A stretch of 64,000 nucleotides of DNA from Dokdonella_A sp051958935 (GCF_051958935.1 NZ_JBQCFP010000023.1:1-64000), one strand, 5' to 3'. Counted from the first letter of the stretch, positions 37,821 through 46,175 are shown. The notes: generated from the letters alone by a model not told the origin. A program made the numbers and translations.

Positions 37821-38705
37821 TCAGGGAACGCCGTTCAGGCGTCCGAGCGCGAACTTCACGTTGCCGCTGAGGGTGACGAGCTCACCCTCCGCATTGACGA
37901 GGTCACGCGCCGAGCGCCAGACGTTCGGCAGGGCGGGACCGCCGAGCGCGGCGCAGTGCAGGTCCAGATCGTCGAGGTGGGCGATCGCCTGCGCGTAGTT
38001 CGCCGCGTCGAACGCGGCGCGGCTGACCGCGAGGTCGGCCTGGAGCGTCAGCTGCGCCGACAGGCCGATCGCTGGATCGTCCAGGCGTGCCTCGAGCGCG
38101 TCGTAGCCGGCGGCCGCATCGGTCGCGTAGTGCTGCACGAGCGTCTTGGCGATGACGAATTCGGAGAAGCTGCCACCGCTGCCGCGCGCGCGCACGCTGC
38201 CCGAAGCGACGCCGCCGGTCACGTCGTGGAAGCCGAGCCCGATCGGCGCCTTCATGAGGCGGTAGGGGGAGAACGGCACGTACAGGAGGTCGTCGCTGTG
38301 ATACTCGACGTGCACCTCGTCGTCGAACTGCAAGCCGCAGCCGGACGGAGGCTCGACCGTCACGCGCACCGGGAATGAGGTGTCTACGACCTGGTTGCCG
38401 ACCGCGGGCATGCGGCTCTCGACGTCGGCGATCTCGCTTGCGTCGAGCACGTCCGCATCGAGGCCGAGGCAGGCAACGGTCAGATTCTGCGGGTTCTCGA
38501 ATTCGATCTCGAATTCGGCGGTGTAGTTGCCGCCACCCGGGGCGGGCAGGCTGATATCGGCGTGCGCCTTGCGCCCGTCGATGATCGTGACCACCACGCT
38601 GCCCGCGTGCGCCGTAACGGCCGCTGCGGCGAGCGCGCAGGCACAGGCGGCGCTCGCGTAGCGCGGAAGAAGGGGGGCGTGGTTGCGGAGGCGGGTGGTA
38701 TCCAC
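37821..38705 (-). CDS. Exported protein of unknown function, first gene of the kinase operon
   Basis: 294 residues. The signal peptide is YASAACACALAAAAVTAHAG, ending near residue 36. The mature part is acidic with beta-rich and helical segments: YTAEFEIEFENPQNLTVACL, RVTVEPPSGCGLQFDDEVHV, and a helical C-terminal third (LEARLDDPAIGLSAQLTLQA). It may belong to a small family in this order (DUF6689-like), but I am not sure. It is followed after 10 bp by the FHA-GAF gene and so probably belongs to the signalling operon, possibly as its periplasmic sensor or target. Confidence 0.8.
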   Translation of the reverse strand: MDTTRLRNHAPLLPRYASAACACALAAAAVTAHAGSVVVTIIDGRKAHADISLPAPGGGNYTAEFEIEFENPQNLTVACLGLDADVLDASEIADVESRMPAVGNQVVDTSFPVRVTVEPPSGCGLQFDDEVHVEYHSDDLLYVPFSPYRLMKAPIGLGFHDVTGGVASGSVRARGSGGSFSEFVIAKTLVQHYATDAAAGYDALEARLDDPAIGLSAQLTLQADLAVSRAAFDAANYAQAIAHLDDLDLHCAALGGPALPNVWRSARDLVNAEGELVTLSGNVKFALGRLNGVP

Positions 38706-38948
38706 GATGGATGCACGGTAATCGAGTTGCCGCGCAGCGTCGATAGCCGCACAGGACCGATGCGCGCAAGTGGGCGAAAAGCACCTCGTGCGCTGGGTGG
38801 AAACACCTACGCGCGACCTCGTGCCGCAGCTGAATGGGCGAACACCGCGTCGTCTCGTGGGTGAAACCGCTCATTGAGAGGGCGCACCGGTGGCGACGAC
38901 CATGGCCTCGCTGCACACCGCAGCGCAAGGCCACCGATGGAGGCCCTC
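38706..38948. promoter_or_regulatory. Divergent promoter region of the kinase operon and the Asp/Gly-tail protein gene
   Basis: 243 bp separate two divergent start codons. Regulation of both genes must lie here. I cannot define -35/-10 boxes in this GC-rich stretch. GGAGG lies 5 bases before the plus-strand ATG at 38949. Confidence 0.4.
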
Positions 38949-40340
38949 ATGTCGGCTCGATACACCACACTCGCCACGGCGGTCGCACTTGCCGTCGCGT
39001 TCTCCTCTCCGGTGGATGCGCTCACGATCACGCGCGCATTCTCCGGACTCTGGGTTGACGCGGCCGAGCCCTCCCGCGGCCTCGGTGCTGAGGTCATCGC
39101 GGGCGCCACCGGCCCCGAACTCCATGCGTACTGGTTCACCCGCGATGCGGCGGGCAAGCCGGTATGGATTCGCGCGCAGGGCCCTATCAAGGGCGCCCGC
39201 GCGGTGCTCGATGCAAGTGTCGCCTCGGCATCGACGCCCGTCCATTGGGGCAAGGTTACCGCATCGTTCGTCGACTGCGGCCACGGCACCCTGGCGTTCC
39301 AGCCTGACGACAGCCGCCAGCGCACGGCGCCGTCGAACCTCGTGCGCGCGGCCGCGTCGTCGGCCGACGCGTGCACGGGTGGCCTGTCGGACGACCACGT
39401 CGCGTCCAACGACGTGCGCATCGTGCAGTTCCTGGGCAATACCGGCGTCGTGCCGGCCGCCAGCGGCAAGCTGCGTTTCGAGGATCGCGGCGACCGGACT
39501 GATTTCAAGGTGCAGGTCGAAGACTTGCCGGTGGGCACCTATTCCCTGCGCGTGGCCGGCACCGAGCGCGCCGCGTTGAACGTCGTCGCCGCGGCCATTG
39601 GCACGTTCGCCGAGGCGGAGTTCCGCAGCCCGGTCGAGCCGGGCAAGATCCTGCTCGACTTCGATCCGCGCAAGCAACTCATCGAAGTCGTGCAGGGGTC
39701 GACCGTGTTTCTCGCCCGCACGTTCGATGGGGACGGGCGCGACGACCATGCCAATCCGGGCGGAACCTTCGAGCGCTACGTGCTCGAACTCGAGACGTCG
39801 AACGACGGACCGCAGATGCGTGCGGTGCTCGACGACGGCCGCGGGCGCAGCGAGTTCTCGGTCGAGCTCGAAGATTTCGCCGTCGGTCGCTACACGGTGC
39901 TCGTGAACGGCGCCGAGCGAGGGTCGATCGACGTCGTCGCGGTCGAAGGCGGCACCGAAGGCGAGATCGAATTCCGCGACCCACCCGAGCCGGGCCACGT
40001 CGATCTCGACTTCGATCCGCGCGGACAGTCGATCGCGATCGCGACCAACGGGGCGATCGTGCTCTCCGGAAACTTCCCGAGCGTGCCGACGAACAGTGTC
40101 GGCCATGGCGGCGGCAACGACGACCCGCCAGGCGACGACCACGGTGGCGGCGGCAACGACGATCCGCCAGGCGACGACCATGGCGGTGGCGGCAGCGATG
40201 ATCCGCCGGGAGACGATCATGGCGGCGGTGGCAATGATGACCGCCCGGGCGATGACACGGCGGTCGCGGTGACGACGACGCACCCGGTGACGACCATGGC
40301 GGTGGCCGCGGTGGCGGTCACGGCCGGCATTGAGGCGTGA
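38949..40340 (+). CDS. Exported protein with two tandem domains and a frameshifted Asp/Gly-rich tail
   Basis: 463 residues as encoded. A signal peptide (TLATAVALAVAFSSPVDA) is followed by a ~120-residue domain (SGLWVDAAEPSRGLGAEVIA, YWFTRDAAGKPVWI) of a type recurrent in exported proteins of this order. Next come two related ~100-residue domains: LDFDPRKQLIEV and LDFDPRGQSIAI mark equivalent positions, as do VEDLPVGTYSLRVAG and LEDFAVGRYTVLVNG. The tail is a 13-residue tandem unit, GGGNDDPPGDDHG, repeated four times. A one-base deletion near 40252 then changes the frame: the Asp/Gly/His pattern continues in another frame to a TGA at 40331-40333, while the encoded protein ends in a hydrophobic TAVAVTTTHPVTTMAVAAVA sequence. 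Confidence 0.8.
   Translation: MSARYTTLATAVALAVAFSSPVDALTITRAFSGLWVDAAEPSRGLGAEVIAGATGPELHAYWFTRDAAGKPVWIRAQGPIKGARAVLDASVASASTPVHWGKVTASFVDCGHGTLAFQPDDSRQRTAPSNLVRAAASSADACTGGLSDDHVASNDVRIVQFLGNTGVVPAASGKLRFEDRGDRTDFKVQVEDLPVGTYSLRVAGTERAALNVVAAAIGTFAEAEFRSPVEPGKILLDFDPRKQLIEVVQGSTVFLARTFDGDGRDDHANPGGTFERYVLELETSNDGPQMRAVLDDGRGRSEFSVELEDFAVGRYTVLVNGAERGSIDVVAVEGGTEGEIEFRDPPEPGHVDLDFDPRGQSIAIATNGAIVLSGNFPSVPTNSVGHGGGNDDPPGDDHGGGGNDDPPGDDHGGGGSDDPPGDDHGGGGNDDRPGDDTAVAVTTTHPVTTMAVAAVAVTAGIEA
40104..40330. repeat. 39-bp tandem repeat encoding GGGNDDPPGDDHG
   Basis: Five or so imperfect copies of about 39 bp beginning GGCGGCGGCAACGACGACCC. Asp-rich turns may bind calcium. Copy-number change or slippage here can explain the frameshift in the last copy. 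Confidence 0.8.
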
Positions 40341-40465
40341 AAGTCCGGAACGGGGGGCGCTGCGGCGCCCCTCGTTGCACTTTCGGCGGGGAACCCCATC
40401 TTACCCGTCCCGCAGCCGGCCGCATAAGTCTGTGCGCGCCGGGTTGCCCCGCCTTTGATGGATCC

Positions 40466-40966
40466 ATGTCCGCCGTACTCGAACGACCGCAATCGCTGCT
40501 GCCGAGCCGCTTCTCGTGGCTGATGGGGCTGTATTCGGAGAATTACCACCGGCTCGCGCGGCTGTTCGCGCCGCAGGATCTCGCGATCGGCAGCTACCGC
40601 TCGTCGCTGGACGATGGCCTCGACGTGCGCCTGGACGTGCTCGAGCGCCATCGCTACACGCTCGACCTGCACCTGACCTATTGCTTCGTCGATGAGGACA
40701 CCGGCGAGTCGGCACCGTCCGCGCAGCTGCGCATGTACCACGATGCGCACATGGCCGAGGTGCTCGACTGCCGCGCCGACCGGCGCCTGATCCGCGCGAT
40801 CGGCCCGCTGCAGCCGGCGCGCAGCGTGTTCCAGCAGCGCGTGCGGATGAGTTCCTTCCTCAATCGATGGCTCGAATACCTCGCCGAGCAGGGGCATTCG
40901 ATCGGCACGCTCGAGCCCGCGCCCGGTTTGCCGGCGACCCTCGTTCCGCCGTTCACGCACTCGTAG
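40466..40966 (+). CDS. DUF1249 family protein (YqiB-like)
   Basis: 166 residues, matching DUF1249 (E. coli YqiB) in length and core: SRFSWLMGLYSENYHRLARL, RYTLDLHLTYCF, LRMYHDAHMAEVLDC, and SFLNRWLEYLAEQGHS. In enterobacteria it sits by nudF and cpdA; here it is alone, between the Asp/Gly-tail gene and a repeat cluster. Function is not established. The start MSAVLERPQ is chosen because the conserved part begins right after it and no upstream Met gives a better fit. Confidence 0.9.
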   Translation: MSAVLERPQSLLPSRFSWLMGLYSENYHRLARLFAPQDLAIGSYRSSLDDGLDVRLDVLERHRYTLDLHLTYCFVDEDTGESAPSAQLRMYHDAHMAEVLDCRADRRLIRAIGPLQPARSVFQQRVRMSSFLNRWLEYLAEQGHSIGTLEPAPGLPATLVPPFTHS

Positions 40967-41024
40967 CCCGGTATGCGCGCGCCATGGGCGAGCAACGGTC
41001 TTCGCGACCGGCACACGCCCGTTT

Positions 41025-41131
41025 CCGTTCGCGCTGAGCGCAGCCCGCAAAAAAGCGAGCGGAGTCGAAGCGCCGTCGTCGAGGCAACTGCCCCTTCGAC
41101 TCTGGCCTGCAGCCTGCGCCAGGGCGAACGG
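41025..41131. repeat. MITE-like repeat with CCGTTCGC/GCGAACGG ends, copy 1 of a direct pair
   Basis: 107 bp with exact 8-bp terminal inverted repeats. It contains GCTGAGCGCAGCCCGC, GCGAGCGGAGTCGAAGCGCC, CCCCTTCGACTCTGGCC and GCCTGCGCCAGGGCGAACGG in that order. Confidence 0.8.
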
Positions 41132-41192
41132 ATGAAATGGGGCGCCGCTTCTGTGGACCGATTGTCTTCGCCGGCCGACGCAACGCTGATCT

Positions 41193-41297
41193 CCGTTCGC
41201 GCTGAGCGCAGCCCGCGAAGCCGGCGAAGTCGAAGCGCCCGTCGGCGAGGCAACGGTCCTTCCACTCCGGCCTGCGGCCTGCGCTCAGGGCGAACGG
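41193..41297. repeat. MITE-like repeat with CCGTTCGC/GCGAACGG ends, copy 2 of a direct pair
   Basis: 105 bp, collinear with the copy 62 bp upstream: GCTGAGCGCAGCCCGC, AGTCGAAGCGCC, and CTGCGCTCAGGGCGAACGG. Both copies lie in the same orientation. Confidence 0.8.
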
Positions 41298-41395
41298 ATG
41301 GATCCCGTCGCGCGTGCGGCGATTCTGTGGGACCGGCGGAAGTCGCGATGCTTCTCGGGACGCGCTCGCTTTGCGCGTGGCGCTTCGGCGGGACT

Positions 41396-41471
41396 CGCCG
41401 CTACGCGGCTCGACCCGCGCTACGCGGCTCGACCCGCCCTACGCGGCTCGACCCGCGCTACGCGGCTCGAC
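41396..41471. repeat. Four tandem copies of a 19-bp unit
   Basis: Unit CTACGCGGCTCGACCCGCG (with C/G variants), four nearly identical copies. The flanking GGCGCTTCGGCGGGACTCGC ties it to the cluster at 8.5 kb, which is in the opposite orientation. Confidence 0.8.
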
Positions 41472-41509
41472 CGACTGTGCGCCGGACCCGCCTTTGAGGC
41501 TCCAAGGCG

Positions 41510-43180
41510 CTATGCGTTTGCGAGCCGGAGTGCGTCCTGGAAATCGGTGGCGAAGCGCAGCGTCGTGCCGTCTTCGACGACGCCCATCTGCGCGAGGATG
41601 CTCGCCGGCTGTTCGCGCAGGCCCGAAAGGATCACGCCGATGCCGCGGCGGCGACAGCGATCGATCATCTGCGTCAAGGCGGTCACGCCGGAGGCGTCGA
41701 TGAGCGGCACCAGGCGCATGCGCAGGATGAAGATGCGGGGCGGTTTCGGGAACTGGTTCAGCACGTCGTCGAGGCGGTTGGCGACCGCGAAGAACAACGG
41801 GCCGGAAATCTGGAACGCCTCGACGCCGCGCGGCAACTGTGCGCGCTGGTCGTCGGCGGCCGGATCGTCGGCCTTGTCTTCCTCGATCAGCGACAGGTTC
41901 GATTCCATCGCGACGACCTCGCTCATGCGGTGCATGAACAGGAACGCCGCGAGCACGATGCCGACCTCGATCGCGACGGTGAGGTCGAACACGACGGTCA
42001 GCACGAACGTGAGCACGAGCACCGCGCGATCACCCACCGGCCCGCTCATGAGATGGCGGAAGCTCTCGATTTCCGCCATGTTCCACGCGACGACGACGAG
42101 GATCCCGGCCAGCGTCACGAGCGGCACGTAGGCCATCAGTGGCGCGAGCGCGAGCATGAACACGAGCAGGAATACCGCGTGCATGATGCCGGCGACCGGC
42201 GTGCGCGCGCCGGCGCGCACGTTGGTCGCGGTTCGCGCGAGCGCGCCCGTCGCGGGCAGGCCGCCGAACAGAGCCGACGCGGCATTGGCTACGCCTTGCG
42301 CGACGAGCTCGCAATTGGAGCGATGCCGCCCCCCGATCATGCCGTCGGCGACGACCGCGGACAGCAACGACTCGACGCCGGCGAGAAACGCGATCGTGAA
42401 TGAGCTCGGGAACAGCTCCAGCGTGCGCTCGAACGGAATATGCGGGATCGCGAACGCGGGCAGCGCGCTCGGGATCGTGCCGAAGCGCGAACCGATCGTC
42501 TCGATCGACGGATGGAGCAGCGCGACGAGCACGACGCCGAGCGCGACGCTGATCAGGAAGCCGGGCAGGGCAGGACGCCAGCGTCGCAGGAGCACGATGA
42601 ACGCGACTGTCGCGAGCGACAGCGCAGCAGCGGCGGGCGTCCACGTCGATGCGGTGTGCAGGTAGGTTTCCCAGCGTGCGAAGAACTCGCCCGGCACCTT
42701 GTCGACGTGCAGACCGAGCAGGTCCTTCACCTGGCTCGAGAAGATGCTGACCGCGATGCCGGCGGTGAAACCGGTGATGACCGGTTTGGGGATGTACTTC
42801 AGCAGCGTGCCGATGCGCAGCACGCCCGCCGCGATCAGCATGAAACCCGCGAGCAGCGTGCAGAGGATCAGGCCGCCGTAGCCGAACTTCTCGATCACGT
42901 TGAACACGACCGGCACGAACGCCGCGGTCGGGCCGCCGACCTGCACGCGCGAGCCGCCGAGCAGCGAAATGAGCAGGCCGGCGACGATCGCCGTGTGCAG
43001 GCCTTTCTCCGGGCTCGTGCCGGAGGCGATCGCGAGCGCCATCGACAGCGGCAGCGCGACGATCGATACGGTCAATCCGGCGAGCGCATCGCGGCGGAAA
43101 TCGGCGACGCCGTAGCCGCCCTTCAGCAGCGTGAAGAGCTTGGGAACATACAGCGCGATGACGCGTTGATCGATCGGCAT
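41510..43180 (-). CDS. SulP-family anion transporter with STAS domain
   Basis: 556 residues. The inner-membrane part (about residues 15-430) has 12-14 helices with the SulP signatures ALAGLTVSIVALPLSMALAI and PTAAFVPVVF. The C-terminal STAS domain (about 455-550) contains VPLIDASGVTALTQM. SulP proteins carry sulfate, bicarbonate or other anions. A carbonic anhydrase or sulfate gene next door would narrow it, but none is here. It is a single gene with repeats downstream. Confidence 0.93.
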   Translation of the reverse strand: MPIDQRVIALYVPKLFTLLKGGYGVADFRRDALAGLTVSIVALPLSMALAIASGTSPEKGLHTAIVAGLLISLLGGSRVQVGGPTAAFVPVVFNVIEKFGYGGLILCTLLAGFMLIAAGVLRIGTLLKYIPKPVITGFTAGIAVSIFSSQVKDLLGLHVDKVPGEFFARWETYLHTASTWTPAAAALSLATVAFIVLLRRWRPALPGFLISVALGVVLVALLHPSIETIGSRFGTIPSALPAFAIPHIPFERTLELFPSSFTIAFLAGVESLLSAVVADGMIGGRHRSNCELVAQGVANAASALFGGLPATGALARTATNVRAGARTPVAGIMHAVFLLVFMLALAPLMAYVPLVTLAGILVVVAWNMAEIESFRHLMSGPVGDRAVLVLTFVLTVVFDLTVAIEVGIVLAAFLFMHRMSEVVAMESNLSLIEEDKADDPAADDQRAQLPRGVEAFQISGPLFFAVANRLDDVLNQFPKPPRIFILRMRLVPLIDASGVTALTQMIDRCRRRGIGVILSGLREQPASILAQMGVVEDGTTLRFATDFQDALRLANA

Positions 43181-43547
43181 GCGTGACCGGCAATGGACGC
43201 CGGCCTGTTCCGGAGAAGGGTCGGAAACTGGCGTGCCACCGAGTATAAGCGGGCGCGTGCCGGCGTGCTTCGTCGGCGACCGCGAAAGCCGACGTTCGCC
43301 CGACTCGCTCCAACGGTGCGCCCGCGGTTGCGATCCGCCTATTTGCGCAGGTCGAACGATCGAGGTTCATGACCCTGTTCCAGGCCGCGATGGAGTCCGG
43401 CGCAAGCAGCTCGTTGCCGTCGCTCGACGTCCATACTCCGCGAGCCGAAGCATGCGGCAGGACAGCCGACTAGGGCAAATCGATCGCCCGATGGCATCCG
43501 TTGAGATGGTGTACTGCAGCCGCCGCGCCGCGACAACGTCCGCGCTG
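43181..43547. other. Gap of about 370 bp, nothing recognised
   Basis: Between the SulP start and the end of the surface-protein pseudogene I see no coding region, repeat or RNA signal on either strand. Confidence 0.5.
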
Positions 43548-44520
43548 CTATCGGATTGCCCCGCTTCGGCGCACCGCCGCCAGGGCGAGCAGTCCGGCGA
43601 GAATGACCAGCATCGACGTCGAGGCGGAGGGAACTTCGGTCGAGGATGTGCCGGCTGGAGTACTCGGGGACAGCTCGATCACCACATCATCGTCGCTGCC
43701 GTCGTCATCGAACACCTGTTCGTCACCGGACCACAGTCCCCATTCCTCCACGAGCGACAAGCCGAACCGGATGGGCCGTGTCAACGGCGCATAGGCCGTC
43801 GCACGCAGAAGGCAGGAGCGCGATTCGCCTGCAGGAGGTTGTGCAGCGCAAATTGCATGGAAGGCGGTCCCACGGCGAAACATGTCGGGCCGTATGCTTC
43901 ATCGTCACAGCCACCTGGAAATCCGCCATCGAGCCAGAACGGCGCGACCACGGCACCCTGGCAGGCACCGAAGTCGACGCGGTCGAGATCCCAAGAGCCG
44001 TGATTCGTGGCCGTGACGCGAACGAGGCCCGTACTTTCCCCGACCGCAGGAAAAGGAACGAGTTGCTCGCTACGGAGCGAAATGTTGACCAGCGACCCGA
44101 AAATCCAGTCGGTTTCCCGCAGCATGATCTGCGCGTTCGCGTCGTCCACGCCGAAGTGAAGCCATGCGATCGGGGGCGACGTCTCGGCGCGATGCACCTG
44201 GAGCGCGCATCGGACCTGCGTACCTGCGGGAATGGGCCCGGAGTGCAATTCGACGGGAGCGAGTCGTGCCCGCCGATTGCGCCATTGGAAACCGAACACG
44301 CCGAGCCGGGCGCCGCGATCGCATAGGCGCCCGATTCGCCAGACTCGAACGGCGCGGAGCGGAACACCGCTTCGCCTTGCGTCGCCGAGCGGTTGATGAT
44401 CGTTACGAAGAAGGTCGCCGTCTCGCCGCGGTGCACGGGCACCTTGATGTCGGCCGCCGCAACGTCGGCGACGAACAGCACAAGCAGCAACAACGCGAAA
44501 GTCGAAGGTCGCCGTGCCAT
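43548..44520 (-). pseudogene. Surface protein gene with C-terminal sorting-like anchor, two frameshifts
   Basis: From an ATG at 44520 the frame gives a signal peptide (TFALLLLVLFVADVAAA) and IKVPVHRGETATFFVTIINR. Near 44245 it shifts to a frame reading LHSGPIPAGTQVRCALQVHR and, later, GVDDANAQIMLRETDWIFGS. Near 43810 it shifts again to RPIRFGLSLVEEWGLW, ending in VPSASTSMLVILAGLLALAA followed by VRRSGAIR. That ending (short motif, hydrophobic helix, basic tail) has the layout of PEP-CTERM/IPTL-CTERM sorting signals. Joined, it would be about 320 residues. Either the gene has decayed or there are two assembly errors. Confidence 0.75.
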
Positions 44521-44575
44521 CGATTTCTCCGAACTGGAGGTCGGATGCGAGTGCCGTGGTTTTGGCCGATGCAAC

Positions 44576-44606
44576 GAAAAAACCCCGCAATCATGCGGGG
44601 TTTTTC
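44576..44606 (-). terminator. Rho-independent terminator after the tRNA cluster
   Basis: Stem AACCCCGC / GCGGGGTT with a short loop and runs of A on one side and T on the other, working on either strand. It lies just past tRNA-Asp on the minus strand. Confidence 0.88.
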
Positions 44607-44615
44607 GAGAAGAAG

Positions 44616-44692
44616 TGGCGGAGCGGACGGGACTCGAACCCGCGACCTCCGGCGTGACAGGCCAGCATTCTAACCAGCTGAACTACCGCTCC
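44616..44692 (-). tRNA. tRNA-Asp (GUC)
   Basis: 77 nt including encoded CCA. Acceptor GGAGCGG pairs with CCGCTCC. The anticodon loop is CTGTCAC with anticodon GTC, and the T-arm is GCGGGTTCGAGTCCCG. Third of three tRNAs in one transcript. Confidence 0.97.
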
Positions 44693-44753
44693 GCGTTTTT
44701 CTGCAACTCGCGCACGTCCTGTGCGTTTTCACTTCCTGTCGCCCTTCACCTTA

Positions 44754-44829
44754 TGGCGTCCCCAAGGGGATTCGAACCCCTGTTACTGCCGTGAAAGGGC
44801 GGTGTCCTAGGCCTCTAGACGATGGGGAC
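44754..44829 (-). tRNA. tRNA-Glu (UUC)
   Basis: 76 nt including encoded CCA. Acceptor GTCCCCA pairs with TGGGGAC. The anticodon loop is CTTTCAC with anticodon TTC, and the T-arm is AGGGGTTCGAATCCCCT. Confidence 0.97.
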
Positions 44830-44851
44830 GCTTAGGAAAACCGAATCTGTC

Positions 44852-44927
<76 letters not shown>

Positions 44928-44965
44928 GAGAGAGCGCGAGAGAATAGTGGGCGATCGCGCGTTCG

Positions 44966-46051
44966 TCAACTCATCGCGGAAGTTTTTTTCGCGCGGCCGA
45001 ACAGGCCGCTGCCGCGCGCATCGGGCTGGCTTTCGCTCTCGATGTAGCCGACCGCGTTGTAGGCGTTGATGAAGTTGGCGACGTCGGCAGCGCTCGCGCC
45101 GCTCTGCGTGGCGATGTCCTCCACGGTCGCAGCCTGCTTGAGCATCACCGTCGCGATGCGGAAATGCTTCGGGAACTCACGCTCGCTCTGCGGCCAGCGC
45201 GCGAGCTTGTAGTGGCCGCGCGGGTCGAGCCCGGCTTCGAGCTGGCCGTCGTTGCCCACCAGGTGGACGAGCCATTTGAGGCGCGACACCGGCTGCGCGG
45301 GGAGGCTTCCCGCCTGTTTCGTGAAATCGGCCTCGCCGGTCACCTGGATCTCGCCGTGGCCGATCGTGCGCGTGCACCAGGGCGTGATCGCCTTGAGGTT
45401 GCCGGCTGAGCGCCAGGTCTGTTCGTGCGTGTCGATGAAAAGGTCGGGAAGCCCGTTCGCCTGCAGGTGAAGGCGGCCCGGGAACGGCGAGTTCGCGCCG
45501 AGCAGGTCGGCCAGGTGCAGCGTGCGCCCGTGTTCGACATGCGTGTAGGCGGGCGATGCGGGCGCCGGCGACGCGGGCGGCTGCGGCGCGCGCGCCATGG
45601 AAGCGGCCGGCGCAGCGGGTGCTGCAGGTTGGCGCGGGGGCGCAGCGTGCGTGGGCGCAGCCGGTTTCACGGCGGCGACGGGTGCCGGTTCCGCCGCGGG
45701 TTTCGCAGGCGTTGCAGCGGCGACCGGCATGCCGGCGAGGTGGGCGCCGACGCGGTTGAGCGTCTCGACCAGGCCCGCGCCGTCGACCGGCGTGCGCACG
45801 GCGAATTCGTAGGACTCCGGGGTCGCGGTGAGCGCGGCGACGAGCCGGCCGCTGCCCTGCGCCTTGAGCCAGTCCATGTGCCCGTACACCGAGTCGGTTT
45901 CGATGAGCAGCAGTTCCGCGCCGACGTAGTCGCCGATGCGCCAGCGCGCGTCGAGACGCGTGCGCTGTTCGTCGAGCAGGGCGTGGATGCGGGCGCTGAC
46001 GTCAGCCGGTGCGCCGACGACGCACACGGTATGGAGTTTCGGAGTGTTCAA
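44966..46051 (-). CDS. Uncharacterised protein with Ala/Pro-rich linker
   Basis: About 361 residues from a TTG at 46051 (LNTPKLHTVCVVGAPADVSA); an ATG 30 codons upstream is possible but adds unlikely sequence. An N-terminal domain (residues 1-120) looks receiver-like or alpha/beta (ARWRIGDYVGAELLLIETDS). A linker of about 60 residues rich in Ala and Pro follows. The C-terminal 180 residues start HVEHGRTLHLADLLGANSPF and end in a helical segment (ASAADVANFINAYNAVGYIE) reminiscent of a winged helix. I do not recognise the family. It lies upstream of the tRNA cluster on the same strand and downstream of the ABC exporter. Confidence 0.7.
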   Translation of the reverse strand: MNTPKLHTVCVVGAPADVSARIHALLDEQRTRLDARWRIGDYVGAELLLIETDSVYGHMDWLKAQGSGRLVAALTATPESYEFAVRTPVDGAGLVETLNRVGAHLAGMPVAAATPAKPAAEPAPVAAVKPAAPTHAAPPRQPAAPAAPAASMARAPQPPASPAPASPAYTHVEHGRTLHLADLLGANSPFPGRLHLQANGLPDLFIDTHEQTWRSAGNLKAITPWCTRTIGHGEIQVTGEADFTKQAGSLPAQPVSRLKWLVHLVGNDGQLEAGLDPRGHYKLARWPQSEREFPKHFRIATVMLKQAATVEDIATQSGASAADVANFINAYNAVGYIESESQPDARGSGLFGRAKKTSAMS

Positions 46052-46175
46052 GGGCGGCTTCCCGTAGAGCGAGCACGTCGGTGGTAGCAAGGACCATGCC
46101 TGCGAGGATGGACCCGGCGGGCATCGGGAAGTGTGCGCCATTCCTCATCGGCTGGCACGATTCTGACGATCAGTG

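Larger units (their letters stand above)
40967..41509. repeat. Repeat-rich gap of about 540 bp with no gene
   Basis: Two MITE-like repeats (41025-41131, 41193-41297) and a tandem 19-bp repeat (41400-41470) fill most of it. Nothing suggests a coding region or RNA gene. Confidence 0.7.

Noticed and set aside
40104..40330. CRISPR-like array of 39-bp units
   Set aside because: Units are contiguous without unique spacers and encode an in-frame 13-residue repeat.
41396..41471. CRISPR array from four 19-bp repeats
   Set aside because: Repeats are directly adjacent with no spacers and no cas genes are nearby.
44566..44606. AAAAAACCCCGC...GCGGGGTTTTT as a riboswitch or small RNA
   Set aside because: It is a simple intrinsic terminator positioned right after the tRNA genes.
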